A stretch of 64,000 nucleotides of DNA from Rebecca billardiae RCC1528 (Eukaryota > Haptophyta): NCBI GenBank assembly GCA_965240325.2, contig OZ251239.1, positions 1,364,001 through 1,428,000 of the forward strand, read 5' to 3'. Of this stretch, positions 28,391 through 40,505 are shown piece by piece. Under the pieces are notes generated by a model. The model was not told the origin of the DNA. It did not search any database and worked only from the letters and a program-made list of their open reading frames with translations. How positions within the stretch are numbered: position 1 is the stretch's first letter; each line of letters opens with the position of its first letter. The translations under genes and the position numbers were made by a program.

Positions 28391-30112
28391 TCAACGCGAC
28401 GGCGCTGCTGACTGCTCACGCACCCTCGCCTCGAGCTCGCGCAGGTACTGCAGCGTGGCCTGGCGCTCGTCATCAGAAGCAGCTCGTGCCGCGGGACTGG
28501 AGCGTGCGCCTCCGGCCGGTGGTGCGCTCATGGGCTCGGTCTCGCCCTCCATGACCAAGCGCAGCACGCGCAGGTGCGACGGGTCGGCCGCCTGCTCGGC
28601 GAGACGCAGCCGCATGCGCGCGCGCACGAGCTCGGCGCGCATGCGCTCGGTGGCGGCGCGCTCGGCGGCGAGCTCGGCGGCATGGTCGGCGTGCTGCGTG
28701 ACCGCGGCGGGCTCGACTAGCCGGCCGAGCAGCGGGGCATCTGCCGCGTGCTCACCACTGCCACTGCCGCCTGGCCCGTCAGCGGGCGGTGCAGTGCTCA
28801 GGGCTGGCTGTGTGTGCGCTGCATGCGCCCTGCTTGGCCCCGCGCGCTTGCCCGGCCCATCGCCTTGGCTGTGCGGGCCGCCGCTGCTCGCGACAGCAGG
28901 GCGATGCAAAGGGCGAGCCTCCGCGCGAGCTGTGGCCCTCGGTGGCTGTGGACGCGGCTGCGAGCCGCCAGCAGCGGCAGCTGCTGCTGCCGTGCTGCCG
29001 CCATTGCGCTGCATGCGCCTTCGCTTTGCGCTGCCACCCTGCCGAGGCTCAGGGGCTGCAGCCCGCTTGCGCTCGCGCATGGCGCTCTTGCTGATCATGC
29101 CATCCAGCTTGTGCGTGGCGCAGCGACTGAGGCGTGTGTTGCCCGGCATGCCGAAGCACGGGTACTTGTCACAGCCAGCATGCTCGCACCTGCGGCTCTT
29201 CACGTCGACCATGCCGGCCAGCTTGTGCGTGCCGCAGCGGCTGGGGCGTGTGTCACCGGGCATGCCGAAGCACGGGTGCTTGTCACAGCCAGCATGCTCG
29301 CACCTGCGGCTCTTCAAATCGACCATGCCGGCCAGCTTGTGCGTGCCGCAGCGGCTGGGGCGTGTGCCGCCCGGCATGGCAAAGGACGGCTGCTTGAAAC
29401 AGCCGGCATGCTCGCACCTGCGGCTCTTCACGTCCACCATGCCGGCCAGCTTGTGCGTGCCGCAGCGGCTGGCTCGGGTGCCGCCCGGCATGGCAAAAGA
29501 CGGCCGCGTGTCACAGCCGGCATGCTCGCACCTGTGGCTGACCACGTTGACCATGCCGGCCAGCTTATGCGTGGCGCAGCGGCTGGCACGTGTGTCACCA
29601 GGCATGCCGAAGGACGGCACCTTGTCACAGCCGGCATGCTCGCACCTTTGGTGCTTCACATCGACCATGCCGGCCAGCTTGTGCGTGGCGCAGTGGCTGG
29701 CTCGGGTGCCGCCCGGCATGCCGAAGTACGGCTGCTTGTCACAGCCGGCATGCTCGCACCTGCGGCTCTGCACGTCGACCATGCCGGCCAGCTTGTGTGT
29801 GGCGCAGTGGCTGGCATGTGTTTCGCCCGGTATGCCAAAGTGCGGCCGCTTGTCGCAGCCGGCGTGCTCGCACCTGCGGCTCTTCAAATTGACCATGCCG
29901 GCCAGCTTGTGCGTGACGCAGCGGCTGGCACGCGTGTCACCCGGCATGCCAAAGTGCGGCTGCTTGTCACAGCCGGCATGCTCGCACCTGGGGTGCTTCA
30001 CGTCCACCATGCCGGCCAGCTTGTGTGTGGCGCAGCGGCTGGGACGCGCGGCACCCGGCTTGCCATATGCCGCCCGCTTGTCACAGCCAGCTCGACCGCA
30101 CGTCCGGGGCAT
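28391..30112 (-). CDS. EsV-1-7 repeat protein, copy B (9 repeats)
   Basis: Intronless, 573 residues, beginning [17 protein letters not shown] at 30112. It has nine C-X4-C-X16-C-X2-H-X12 units, the most in the window. The last unit ends [20 protein letters not shown] instead of the usual [13 protein letters not shown]. The C-terminus is the same as in the other copies: basic AKRRRMQRNGG, linker with [30 protein letters not shown], then two charged helices ([34 protein letters not shown]). Most units are near identical at DNA level, so unequal exchange within the array is likely. It is head-to-tail with copy A. Its leader is shared, inverted, with copy C 9 kb away. Function unknown; a zinc-binding regulator is inferred from the Ectocarpus relative. 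Confidence 0.88.
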   Translation of the reverse strand: MPRTCGRAGCDKRAAYGKPGAARPSRCATHKLAGMVDVKHPRCEHAGCDKQPHFGMPGDTRASRCVTHKLAGMVNLKSRRCEHAGCDKRPHFGIPGETHASHCATHKLAGMVDVQSRRCEHAGCDKQPYFGMPGGTRASHCATHKLAGMVDVKHQRCEHAGCDKVPSFGMPGDTRASRCATHKLAGMVNVVSHRCEHAGCDTRPSFAMPGGTRASRCGTHKLAGMVDVKSRRCEHAGCFKQPSFAMPGGTRPSRCGTHKLAGMVDLKSRRCEHAGCDKHPCFGMPGDTRPSRCGTHKLAGMVDVKSRRCEHAGCDKYPCFGMPGNTRLSRCATHKLDGMISKSAMRERKRAAAPEPRQGGSAKRRRMQRNGGSTAAAAAAAGGSQPRPQPPRATARAEARPLHRPAVASSGGPHSQGDGPGKRAGPSRAHAAHTQPALSTAPPADGPGGSGSGEHAADAPLLGRLVEPAAVTQHADHAAELAAERAATERMRAELVRARMRLRLAEQAADPSHLRVLRLVMEGETEPMSAPPAGGARSSPAARAASDDERQATLQYLRELEARVREQSAAPSR

Positions 30113-30219
30113 CCTCGCGTGCGTCAGCCACGTAGCGTGTGCCGTGCTACTCGAAAGGGAAGTGAAGAACTGTGCCTAGCAGCTCGAGGGTGAGGCCGCC
30201 ATCGTGCGGCCGAGAGCCG
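30113..30219 (-). promoter_or_regulatory. Conserved EsV-1-7 family leader, copy B
   Basis: Reads on the minus strand as GGCGGCCTCACCCTCGAGC … TTCTTCACTTCCCTTTCGAG … ACGCACGCGAGGATG. The outer 42 bp (30178-30219) is identical to the matching part of copy C in inverse orientation. It ends 69 bp before the start codon of the divergent PPR gene, so the two genes may share control. Confidence 0.6.
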
Positions 30220-30288
30220 CGTCAGCCGCCGAAAGTCCGGACGAAGTCGCCCGTCAGTGGCCGTCACGCGGCCATCGGGATCGTCACG

Positions 30289-31768
30289 ATGGGCGACACG
30301 TCGGCGGCGGTGGATTTCTCCGCGCTCTTCCGCTCGCGCGCGCAGTCGCAGCAGCATCAGCCGACGCGCACGCAGCGCGGTGCGGCGCACGCCTCGCCGC
30401 GAGAGAAGCGGCCGCGCGTCGACGCTGGCGAGCCGCGCGCCGTCGACGCGGCGCGCGGCGGCGACGGCGCCAAGCGTGCGCGCGGTGGCGGCGGCGGCGC
30501 CGCGGGCCACGGCCGTGGCCGCGGCCGCGGCGAGCGCGGCGGGCGGCCCGACGTGCACCATGCCGCCACGCAGCACGGCGCTGCGCGCGGCCGCGGCTCG
30601 TCGCCCCACGCGCCCGGCCGCGGCGGCGGTCGCGGCGAGCGCGGCCGCGGCGGCACCGGCCGCGGCGAGCGCGGCCGCGGCCGCGGCCGCGAGGCCGGCG
30701 GCCGCGGCGGGCGCGGGCGCGGCGGCGCGCCGCCGCGCGGCGCGCGCGAGCCGGCGCCGCCGTCGCTCGACCGCGAGACGAGCGCGCGCGTCGTCTCGCT
30801 CAACAACGAGATCGCGCACGCCGCGCGGCACAAGCAGCTGGGCGCCGCGCGCGCCACGTTCGACGCGCTGGGCGCCGCGGGGCTGCGTAACCGTTTCAGT
30901 TACACGATCATGCTGAACGCGTGCGCGCGGTGCGACGCGGTGGAGGGGGCGGAGGCGGTGCTGGCGGAGATGCAGGCGGCCGGCTTCGCGCCCGACGTCG
31001 TCGCGTGGACCACGCTCCTCAAGGCGCACTGCGCGCGCGCCGACGTGTCGGCCGCGCAGGCTGTGCTCCATCGCATGCTGCGCGCGGCGCCGCCAGTGCG
31101 GCCCAACGTGCGCGCGGCGAACACGCTGCTGCGCGGCTGCCTGGTGGCGGGCGCGGTGGGCGCGGGGGTCGCGGCGTTCGGCCGGATGGCGCCCGAGTGG
31201 CGCGCGCCGCCCGACGCCTCCTCCGCCGAGTACGCCGTCCTCCTGCTCTGCCAGGCGCTGCGCGTGCCCGAGGCGCGCGCGCTCGCGGACACGCACGGCG
31301 CGCTGATCGGCTCGGAGCCCAATGTGCATGTGGCGATCGCGCGCGCGGCGGCGCTGCGCGGGCTGTGGGCAGAGTGCGCGGAGCACGCGGCGCGCGCGCT
31401 CGACGCGGCGGACGCGCTCGACGCCGCCGCGTCGGCCGCGCGCGAGGACGGCGGCGGCGGCGGCGGCGCGGACGACGACGACGACGGCGGCGGCGACGGC
31501 GGCGACGGCGGCGGCGGCGCGCCGCCGCCCAAGCGCGCCGCCGCGGCGGCGGCGCGCGCGCTGGGCGGCAAGCGCGCGTGGCGCGACGGCGCGGCGGACG
31601 ACGCGCGCGCGCGCTCGAACGACGCGTACCGCCGCGCGCGGCGCGAGGGGCAGCGCGCCGAGGCGCGCGAGCTGGCGGCGCACGCGGCGCGCGCGGCCGC
31701 GGCGCTCGGCGCACGGCGCGGCGCGGCCCCCAAGGGCGGCGGGCGCGCGCCGGCCGCGAGCGCGGCCG

Positions 31769-31801
<33 letters not shown>

Positions 31802-33141
31802 CGGCCGGCGCGGGCGCCGCCGCCACCCCCGCCGCGCCGACGCGCCCCGACGTGCAGGGCGCGCTGCGCCGCCTCGTCGTCGTGCGAGCCCTCGGCCGCG
31901 CCACCGACGGGCGCGCAGCGCCGCGCACGCTCGCGCGCGCACTCCGAGAGTTTGGCGCGCCCGGCTCGGAGCGCGCGCAGGACGCGCTGCGCGTGTGGTT
32001 CAAGGGGCGGCTGGTGCCGAGCACGGGGTGGCTCAAGCTCGCGCGGCTGTTCCCGCAGCCCGAGCTGCCGCTCAAGCTCGAGCTCGCCTCCGGCGGCGGC
32101 GAGTGGGGCCTCGCGCAGGCGGCTGCCGACGCGGGCATGGCAAACTGGGTGCTTGCGGAGTGGCGCGCCGACCGCGCCGCGGCCGCGCTCGCGCGCGCCG
32201 CGCTGCGCGGCGTGAGCAACGTTGCGCTGCTGTGCGGCGACGCGGCGTCGGCGCTGGCGGAGCGCGCGCCGCCGGCCACCTTCGACGCGGTGTTCGTCAA
32301 CCACCCCGAGCCCCCGCAGCAGGGCGGCGCGCTGCCCGGCGCCTCGGACGAGCGCGCGAGCGGCGCGGCGCGCGGCGGCGGCGGGCGCGCCGCGGCGCCG
32401 ACAGCGCAGCCGCCGCAGCCGCAGCCGCAGCCGCAGCTCTTCAGCGCGCAGGGCTCCGCGCACCTGCTCACCCCCGCGTTCCTCGCGTGCGTGCACTCGC
32501 GCATGCGCCCGGGCGCGTGCCTCACCATCGTCTCAGACTCGCTGTGGTACGCGCAGCTGCTGCTCACACAGCTCAGCGAGCTCAGCGGCGGCGAGGGCGG
32601 TGGCGAGGGCGGTGGCGAGGGCGAGGGCGGCGGGGGCGGGGGCGGCCCTGCGCGCTTCGTCAACGTCGAGCTGCCGCGCACGGCGCCGCGGGCCGAGGCC
32701 GCGCCGCGCGGCGGCGGGCGCGGGCGCGGCGGCCGAGGCCGCGCCGCCGATCGCGCCGGCCGCGCCGCCGCGCCGCGCGGCGGCTTCTCCGTCGTCTCTC
32801 GCGCGCGCGGTCTCACTCTGTATGAAGGACGTCCGAGCGCGCACTGCGGGCACGTGGCGGCGGGCGTGCGCTCCTACTTTGACCGGCTGTGGGAGGCGGC
32901 GGAGCGCACGAGCAGGTACGTGCTCTGCGTGCGCAAGCCGGCGGCCACGCAGCTGGGCGCGGCCGGCTCCGAGTCCGGCTCGTCCGGCTCGTCTGGCTCC
33001 GATCAGTCCGGCGAGGCGGACGAGGCGGGCGGCGACGATGACTCGGACTGCTCCGACTCCGACTCTGACCCCGACCCCGACGACGACGACGACGACGACG
33101 ACGCGCCGGACTCCTCGGTCGATGACGATGACGACTCGTGA
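30289..33141 (+). CDS. PPR protein fused to TrmB-like (tRNA guanine-N7) methyltransferase
   Basis: Intronless, 950 residues from ATG 30289 (MGDTSAAVDFSALF). After an RG/RGG-rich basic N-terminus (to ~160) come pentatricopeptide repeats: NRFSYTIMLNACARCDAVEG … DVVAWTTLLKAHCARADVSA … NVRAANTLLRGCLVAG (~residues 205-305). A charged, Gly-rich linker follows. The C-terminal half carries a TrmB-like Rossmann methyltransferase: LKLELASGGGEWGLAQAA (SAM-binding G-X-G-X-G-like), NWVLAEWRADRAAAALAR, NVALLCGDAASAL and FDAVFVNHPEPPQQ in place of the usual FPDPWPK-type motif, then a TD/SD-like VSDSLWYAQLL. A Ser/Asp-rich tail ends the protein. PPR tracts bind organellar RNA in sequence-specific fashion, and fusions of this kind (PPR-TGM) have been reported in algae. 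An organellar tRNA/RNA methyltransferase is inferred; no clear transit peptide is visible. Confidence 0.82.
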
Positions 33142-33918
33142 GCAGTCATAGCCGACACCCCGGTCCGCCGGTGTCCCGTCCGGAGGGCGGAGCCGATCAG
33201 CGGACACACCTGGGCAGCCCGCGGCCCGGCCCGCGTCCGGACCGCCGCCGGCTGCGCCCGACGACCGTCGGATGCGACACCGTCATCGAAGGTGACACGA
33301 CCGTGAATTGCAAGGGTTGAGCCATCACGATGATTGACGATGATGGTGTAAAAGGCGGGCGCGATCGACAGACGGCAGTCAGTCGGCTGGCACTAGCCTA
33401 ACTGAGGCCTGCCGAGCGATGATGGCGCGGTCGACGAGTCGCTCCGGCATCGTCCGCCCAACGCAGCCGGGTGCTCAAAAAAGCTTTGGTCCGAGCACGA
33501 CAGGCCGCTGCCGATCAACCCCGTATGGGCGTGTTGGTGCGCCGAACGGCGTCCGCGCGCGCACGCGTGCGAGCGCAGCCCCTAGAGCCCCGACGTCGTC
33601 GGCCGCCATCGCGGTGGAAGGACAAAGTGACGACAGACAGGATGCCGGCGGCGTGCGCGAAAAGTCCGGCCGCGGCGGTGAATCAAGGCTGAACTTCAAG
33701 CTGGGGGGCCGGACGGCCCGCGTTGAGAAGGTCCTGGCGCCGCGCTTTGTATTTCGACGTGGACGCTCGCGCGAGATTCGCGCATCGGGGCGGCTGCACC
33801 CAACGTGCGCGGCCGCGTGATCGACGTCCGTATCAGTCGCGTGGCACTCGATTCATTCGCGTGTCGTCCGCCATCCGCCCGTGTCCACCCGTCGTCCGCC
33901 CACCCCCCACCCAACACC
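33142..33918. other. Intergenic, promoter region of adenosylhomocysteinase
   Basis: 777 bp with moderate GC and no gene seen. The last ~100 bp before the SAHH start is C-rich (CACCCCCCACCCAACACC), giving a good Kozak context CACCATGG. Confidence 0.5.
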
Positions 33919-35508
<1,590 letters not shown>

Positions 35509-36015
35509 GCGCCGCGCTGGGCGGCCCCGCACGACGAACGACGGACGAAGGGCGGGGCGAGGCGAGGCGGGGCTGCGCCGGGCGACGCCGATGATCACCG
35601 CCACCACGACGACCCTCTCCTCCCACACCGATGCCGACGCGCGCCGCGGCCATCGGCCGCGCGCCGGGCCGCCGGGCTCCCGCGCCGCGCCCCGCCCCTT
35701 CAGTGCACGCATCGCATGCTGTTGATATCTGCTCCTCCTCTGTGCACCGCATGTCGTGTACTCAGCATCGCTGTGCTGTAGACTATCTCTCACTATTTCG
35801 GATCCTTACTGTCATCATGGCTCATCAGCCTTGTATAGACGCGACAGTAATGTCGTCGCGTCATCTCGCGGATCACTCGACGACAGGATCAGCGTCGTGT
35901 CGTGGCAAGCGCATTTTTTTCAAAAAAGGGGGGCTGAATGGCTGATGCCCCAGATATTCGCGATGAGCATCCGATCACGACGATGGCGGCATCGCGCGCG
36001 TAGCCCCCACGGCGC
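35509..36015. other. Intergenic, no gene seen
   Basis: Downstream of SAHH and upstream of the SNAPC1-like gene. It has a small T7/A6 hairpin-like element near 35913-35928. Confidence 0.5.
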
Positions 36016-38085
36016 ATGGTGAAGCGCGCGCGCGGCGAGCGAGGCGAGGGCGACAAGGCGCACAGCGCGGACGACGCGGCGGACCGCGCCGTCCTCGCCG
36101 ACGTGAGCGGCCTCGTGCAGCACTTCGCCCGGCTGCAGACCACCAGCTTCGGCGCGTTCAAAGGCGTGTGGGCCGCGCGCTCCTTCTCCTTCATCCACTA
36201 CGGCCGGCCCGCGGGCGAGGACGCGAAGCGGTTCACGGAGCGGCTGTACGCGTACGCGCTGAGCTTCCTCGGGCGCGCCGCCGCCACGCTCTACCACCGC
36301 CTCGGCGCGCTGTACGCCGTGTACTGCCTGCACGGCTCGCAGTGCGCGCGGCCACGCGTGCGCGCGCGCGTGACGCGCGCGCACTGGACGAGCGCACGCG
36401 CGCTCGTGGCCGAGCTGGTGGCGCTGGGCGCGGCGGACGCGGTGCAGGTGATCGAGCGGCTGCTCGACGACGGCGACGGCGCGGGCGCCCTGCGCTTCGT
36501 CCACGCGCAGACCACGAGCGCGGCCGAGGCGGCGCGCATCGGCTCCGGCTCGCTCGACGGCGCCACCAGCGCGAGCGCCGCCGCGCGCTCGCGCGCGCTG
36601 CTGGCGGCTGGCGGCGCGCTCGGCTCGACGGAGCTCGTCGTGCCCGGCGCGCGGCCCGAGCGGGCGCCCGGCGACCTCGACACGGCGCTCAACCTCGCCC
36701 GCCTCGAGCGCGTCGGCGCGGAGTACGCCACGCTCCGAGCGCGCGCCTTCCCGCAGTCGGCCGCGGCGGCGGCGGCGGCGGCGGCGGCCTCGGCAGCCGC
36801 GGCCGCGGCCGGCGCGGCCGCGGGCGCCGGGCCGGCGGCCGGTGGCTCGTGCGTGGCGCTCGTGCCCGCGGCGAGCGGCGGCGCTCCCGCCGAGCCGGCG
36901 CGCGACGCGCCGTACGTCGACCCGCTCGACCCCTCCGCCGTCGCAGAGCGCGTCCGGCGCAAGCTGACAGAGTTCAGGAGCGGCAGCGCAGCGGGCCGCA
37001 CCGCCGCCGCCGGCACCGTCGTCGCCGCCGGCGCCGTCGCTGTCACCGCCGCCGCCGCGGCCGCTGGGACTGCGGCCGCCGGCGTGGCGGGCAGCGTGCC
37101 TGCGCGCGCGGGCGCGGGCGCGGCGGGGCCGGCGGCCGCGGCTCCGACATCCACGCCACTGAGCTCGGCGCCGGCACAGCCAACGGCGCCCGCCGCGGCT
37201 GGGCTCGGCCGCGGCCGCGGCCGCGGCCGCGGCCACGCGAGAGGGCGCGCGCCGCGCGGGCGGTCGCGCGCCTCGCCGCGCCCGCCGCCGTCGCCGCCGC
37301 CGCCGCCGCAGCAGCAGCAGCAGCCACCGCCGCCGCCGCCGCAGCAGCAGCAGCCGCCGCCGCCGCCGCCGCCGCCGCCGCAGCAGCAGCAGCAGCCGCA
37401 GCCGCAGCAGGTGGAGCGGTCAACGCCGATCGCGCAGTCGGTGCCTGCGCAGACGCGCCCGGCGGGCGCCGTGCCACCGAGCGGCGCGCCGAGCGGCAGA
37501 TCGCGATCTGGCGCGCGGCGCAAGGCGGCGGCGCCGCCGCCGCAGCTGCCGCCGCCGCCGTCGTGCGGCATGCAGTATTTCCCACGGCTCCTAGCGCCGC
37601 CGCCGCCGCTGCCGGCGCTTCTGCCGGCCGCCCGGGCGGTGGGCGCTGCGCCGCTGCCCGCGCCGCCACCGCTCGAGCGCGTGGACGCCGACGACCCCCC
37701 GCCACCGGACTGTCCGGTGTTGGAGCGCGTGGACACCGACGACCCCGAGCCGGAGGACTGTCGGGCGTCGGGCGCCGCGCGGCTGCCCCCGCTGCCACAG
37801 CTGGAGCGCGTGAAGGATGGCGACCCTGCGCCACCGGACTGTCCGGCGTTGGAGCGCGTCGAGGATGGCGACCCTGCGTCACCCGGTGGCGTGCTGGCGG
37901 GTCGCACGCCGCCGGATCCGGAGCAGGGCGGCGTCCGCCAGCGGTGTGGCGGCGGCGCGGCGGCTCGCGCCGGCGTGCGCGGCGCGCGGCGCGCCTGGGT
38001 GGCTGAGCCCGAGCCTGGCGGCGCGAGTGGCGGCGATGGTGGCGGCGGTAGCAGCAGCAGCAGCAGTGTGCCTGACGAGGTGTGA
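36016..38085 (+). CDS. SNAPC1-like subunit of the snRNA-activating complex
   Basis: Intronless, 689 residues from ATG 36016 (MVKRARGERGEGDK). Residues ~25-170 match the SNAPC1 (SNAP43) core: VLADVSGLVQHFARLQTTSF, GVWAARSFSFIHYGRP, FTERLYAYALSFLG, LGALYAVYCLHGSQ, RVTRAHWTSARALV and a second helical block DAVQVIERLLDDGDGAGALR. SNAPC1 with SNAPC3/4 binds the proximal sequence element and starts transcription of U snRNA and some Pol III genes in the nucleus. The C-terminal 400 residues are Pro/Gln/Ala-rich. They include four spaced copies of LERVxxxDPxPxDC (LERVDADDPPPPDCPV, LERVDTDDPEPEDCRA, LERVKDGDPAPPDCPA, LERVEDGDPASPGG). The SNAPC1 call rests on remembered motif patterns and needs a profile search. 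Confidence 0.72.
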   Translation: MVKRARGERGEGDKAHSADDAADRAVLADVSGLVQHFARLQTTSFGAFKGVWAARSFSFIHYGRPAGEDAKRFTERLYAYALSFLGRAAATLYHRLGALYAVYCLHGSQCARPRVRARVTRAHWTSARALVAELVALGAADAVQVIERLLDDGDGAGALRFVHAQTTSAAEAARIGSGSLDGATSASAAARSRALLAAGGALGSTELVVPGARPERAPGDLDTALNLARLERVGAEYATLRARAFPQSAAAAAAAAAASAAAAAAGAAAGAGPAAGGSCVALVPAASGGAPAEPARDAPYVDPLDPSAVAERVRRKLTEFRSGSAAGRTAAAGTVVAAGAVAVTAAAAAAGTAAAGVAGSVPARAGAGAAGPAAAAPTSTPLSSAPAQPTAPAAAGLGRGRGRGRGHARGRAPRGRSRASPRPPPSPPPPPQQQQQPPPPPPQQQQPPPPPPPPPQQQQQPQPQQVERSTPIAQSVPAQTRPAGAVPPSGAPSGRSRSGARRKAAAPPPQLPPPPSCGMQYFPRLLAPPPPLPALLPAARAVGAAPLPAPPPLERVDADDPPPPDCPVLERVDTDDPEPEDCRASGAARLPPLPQLERVKDGDPAPPDCPALERVEDGDPASPGGVLAGRTPPDPEQGGVRQRCGGGAAARAGVRGARRAWVAEPEPGGASGGDGGGGSSSSSSVPDEV

Positions 38086-38985
38086 CGCACGCTGAGCACG
38101 CCACCGCTCTTGGTGCTGGCGTGCTGAGCCCACACACGCGCACTGCAGTGAGGCCACGATCGCCGTGCCTTCGTCGTCGGCGCCGGAATCCAGCCGCGCG
38201 CCGGCGCCAGTCTCTGTGGCCGCTGTGGCGGTGCACGAGTGTCTGAGCACTGTATACAGGCGTATAGCACAGCACGCCACCGCGCAGTTCCGCGCCAGTC
38301 GCGCCGCCGCCGTCACGCCGCGGCCGCGGCCTCCGATCCGTGCCCCTTATTAATACCTTATATTATAAATAACGGACAGTGCTCCGTCGGGTCGGCTCAG
38401 GCGGCGGCGGCTCCGCCGCCCCGGCTCGGATCCGTCGCCGTCGGCCTCGGGCAGCACTAGGCGCGCAGCATGAGTAGCCAGCATGAGCCGCGAGCCGGCG
38501 GCGGGCGACACGGTTCACATTCACGTCTGGATTCACGAATTAATGATTACTATCATGCGGGCGGTGATGAGGACGGTCATGTTCTGAAATTGCAGTGGAT
38601 GCCTCAGAGCGCGCGGTGACGGGCGACGAGAAGTGATGCGCTGTCTCACGACGAGACTATTACTCAGTCCGAGTCCAACGTTGACGAGCCGCGACACGGC
38701 CGCGGAGTCATTGAGCTCCGAGTCAGTCCGCGCCGTCCGCGGCCCGCGGGGACGGTGCATTCATTGGTCGATGCGCGAATCCCTCTTCCGCTACTAACAG
38801 TCTACTACTGTCTCATGACTTCGATGATGATGATGATGCCGCCGCTGCTGGTGCTGACGCGTCGCGGCCGCACCTGCGAGCTGCCGGCACGCTGGGGCTG
38901 GCATCTCCACACGCCGGCGCCAAGCCGCCATCGTGGGCCGTGGCCTTCATCAGTTCATGAATGAGCCACCCACGGCAGGCTCTCG
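38086..38985. other. Intergenic, no gene seen
   Basis: 900 bp with TA-rich patches (near 38348-38375) and ATG/GAT-rich simple sequence. No coding frame supported. Confidence 0.5.
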
Positions 38986-39083
38986 GCCGCACGATGGCGG
39001 CCTCACCCTCGAGCTGCTAGGCACAGTTCTTCACTGCCCTTTCGAGTAGCACGGCACACGCTACGTGGCTGACGCACGCGAGG
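38986..39083 (+). promoter_or_regulatory. Conserved EsV-1-7 family leader, copy C
   Basis: Carries GATGGCGGCCTCACCCTCGA, TTCTTCACTGCCCTTTCGAG and TAGCACGGCACACGCTACGT ending in …CGCGAGG just before ATG 39084. The same order of blocks occurs before all five copies, so it was either co-duplicated or is kept as a promoter/5' UTR. Confidence 0.65.
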
Positions 39084-40505
39084 ATGCCCCCCACGTGCGG
39101 TCGAGCTGGCTGTGACAAGTATGCATCATATGGCAAGCCGGGTACACGTGCCAGCCGCTGCGGCACGCACAAGCTGGCCGGGATGGTGGACGTGCTGCAC
39201 CGCAGGTGCGAGCATGCCGGCTGTGACAAGCAGCCGCACTTTGGCATGCCGGGTGACACGCGTGCCAGCCGCTGCGTCACGCACAAGCTGGCCGGCATGG
39301 TCAATTTGAAGAGCCGCAGGTGCGAGCACGCCGGCTGCGACAAGCGGCCGCACTTTGGCATACCGGGTGACAAACGTGCCAGCCGCTGCGTCACGCACAA
39401 GCTGGCCGGCATGGTGAACGTGGTCAGCCGCAGGTGTGAGCATGCCGGCTGCGACAAGCGGCCGCACTTTGGCATACCGGGCGAAACACATGCCAGCCAC
39501 TGCGCCATGCACAAGCTGGCTGGCATGGTCGACGTGAAGAGCCGCAGGTGCGAGCATGCCGGCTGCGACAAGCATCCGCACTTCGGCATGCCTGGCGACA
39601 CACGTGCCAGCCGGTGCGCCACGCACAAGCTGGCCGGCATGGTCAACGTGAAGAGCCGCAGGTGCGAGCATGCCGGCTGTGACAAGCAGCCGTGCTTTGG
39701 CATGTCGGGTGACACGCGTCTCAGTCGCTGCGGTGCGCACAAGCTGGGTGGCATGATCTTCAAGCGCACCTGGTTTGAGCGCAAGCGTGCTGCAGCTCCT
39801 GAGCCTCAGCAGGGCGGCAGCGCAAAGCGAAGGCGTGTGCAGCGCAATGGCGGCAGCACGACCGCAGCTGCTGCCGCAGCCGCTGGCTCGCAGCCGCACC
39901 CACAGCCACCGAGGGCCACGGCTCGCGCCGAGGCTCGCCCTCCGCGTCGTCCTGATGTCGCGAGTGGCAGCGGCTCACGCAGCCGCGGCGATGGGCCGCG
40001 CAAGCGCGCGGGGCCGAGCAGAGCGCATGCAGCGCGTGCACACACAGCCCTAAGCGCTGCCCCGCCCGCTGACGGGCCAGGCGACGGTGGCAGCGGGGAG
40101 CATGCGGCAGATGCACCGCTGCTCGGCTGGCTGGTCGAGCCCGCCGCGTCCACGCAGCACACCGACGCTGCCGCCGAGCTCGCCGCCGAGCGCGCCGCCA
40201 CCGAGCGCATGCGCGCCGAGCTCGTGCGCGCGCGCATGCGGCTGCGTCTCGCCGAGCAGGCGGCCGACCCGTCGCACCTGCGCGTGCTGCGCTTGGTCAT
40301 GGAGGGCGAGGGCGAGCCTGTGGGCGGCCAGGAGCGCGTTGGCTCGCGCTCCAGTCCCGCGGCACGAGCTGAGTCTGATGACGAGCGCCATGCCACGCTG
40401 CAGTACCTGCGCGAGCTCGAGGCGCGGGTGCGCGAGCCCGCAGCAGCAGCAGGCCGTTGTATCGCGCACGCAATTGACTGGCGGCGTCGTACTGTAGTAT
40501 CTTAG
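39084..40505 (+). CDS. EsV-1-7 repeat protein, copy C (6 repeats)
   Basis: Intronless, 473 residues from ATG 39084 ([20 protein letters not shown]). Six repeats: the first has 15 rather than 16 residues between the second and third Cys ([15 protein letters not shown]), and units 2-6 keep C-X4-C-X16-C-X2-H-X12. Unit 4 has HCAMHKLAG. The C-terminal region is the family's: [11 protein letters not shown], a Pro-rich linker, LLGWLVEPAA, and helices [20 protein letters not shown] and [13 protein letters not shown]. The last residues diverge (PAAAAGRCIAHAIDWRRRTV) where the duplicated block ends and local sequence takes over. Orientation is opposite to copy B, with which it shares its leader. Confidence 0.88.
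   Translation: MPPTCGRAGCDKYASYGKPGTRASRCGTHKLAGMVDVLHRRCEHAGCDKQPHFGMPGDTRASRCVTHKLAGMVNLKSRRCEHAGCDKRPHFGIPGDKRASRCVTHKLAGMVNVVSRRCEHAGCDKRPHFGIPGETHASHCAMHKLAGMVDVKSRRCEHAGCDKHPHFGMPGDTRASRCATHKLAGMVNVKSRRCEHAGCDKQPCFGMSGDTRLSRCGAHKLGGMIFKRTWFERKRAAAPEPQQGGSAKRRRVQRNGGSTTAAAAAAAGSQPHPQPPRATARAEARPPRRPDVASGSGSRSRGDGPRKRAGPSRAHAARAHTALSAAPPADGPGDGGSGEHAADAPLLGWLVEPAASTQHTDAAAELAAERAATERMRAELVRARMRLRLAEQAADPSHLRVLRLVMEGEGEPVGGQERVGSRSSPAARAESDDERHATLQYLRELEARVREPAAAAGRCIAHAIDWRRRTVVS

Noticed and set aside
26339-30112. Zinc-ribbon or C2H2 zinc-finger identity for the Cys/His repeats
   Set aside because: The C-X4-C-X16-C-X2-H-X12 spacing does not fit C2H2 fingers or ribbons, and fits EsV-1-7 exactly.
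27021-30193. Plus-strand frames with repeats like [20 protein letters not shown]
   Set aside because: They are exact antisense shadows of the EsV-1-7 units; the sense strand has the defined Cys/His spacing and the conserved start.
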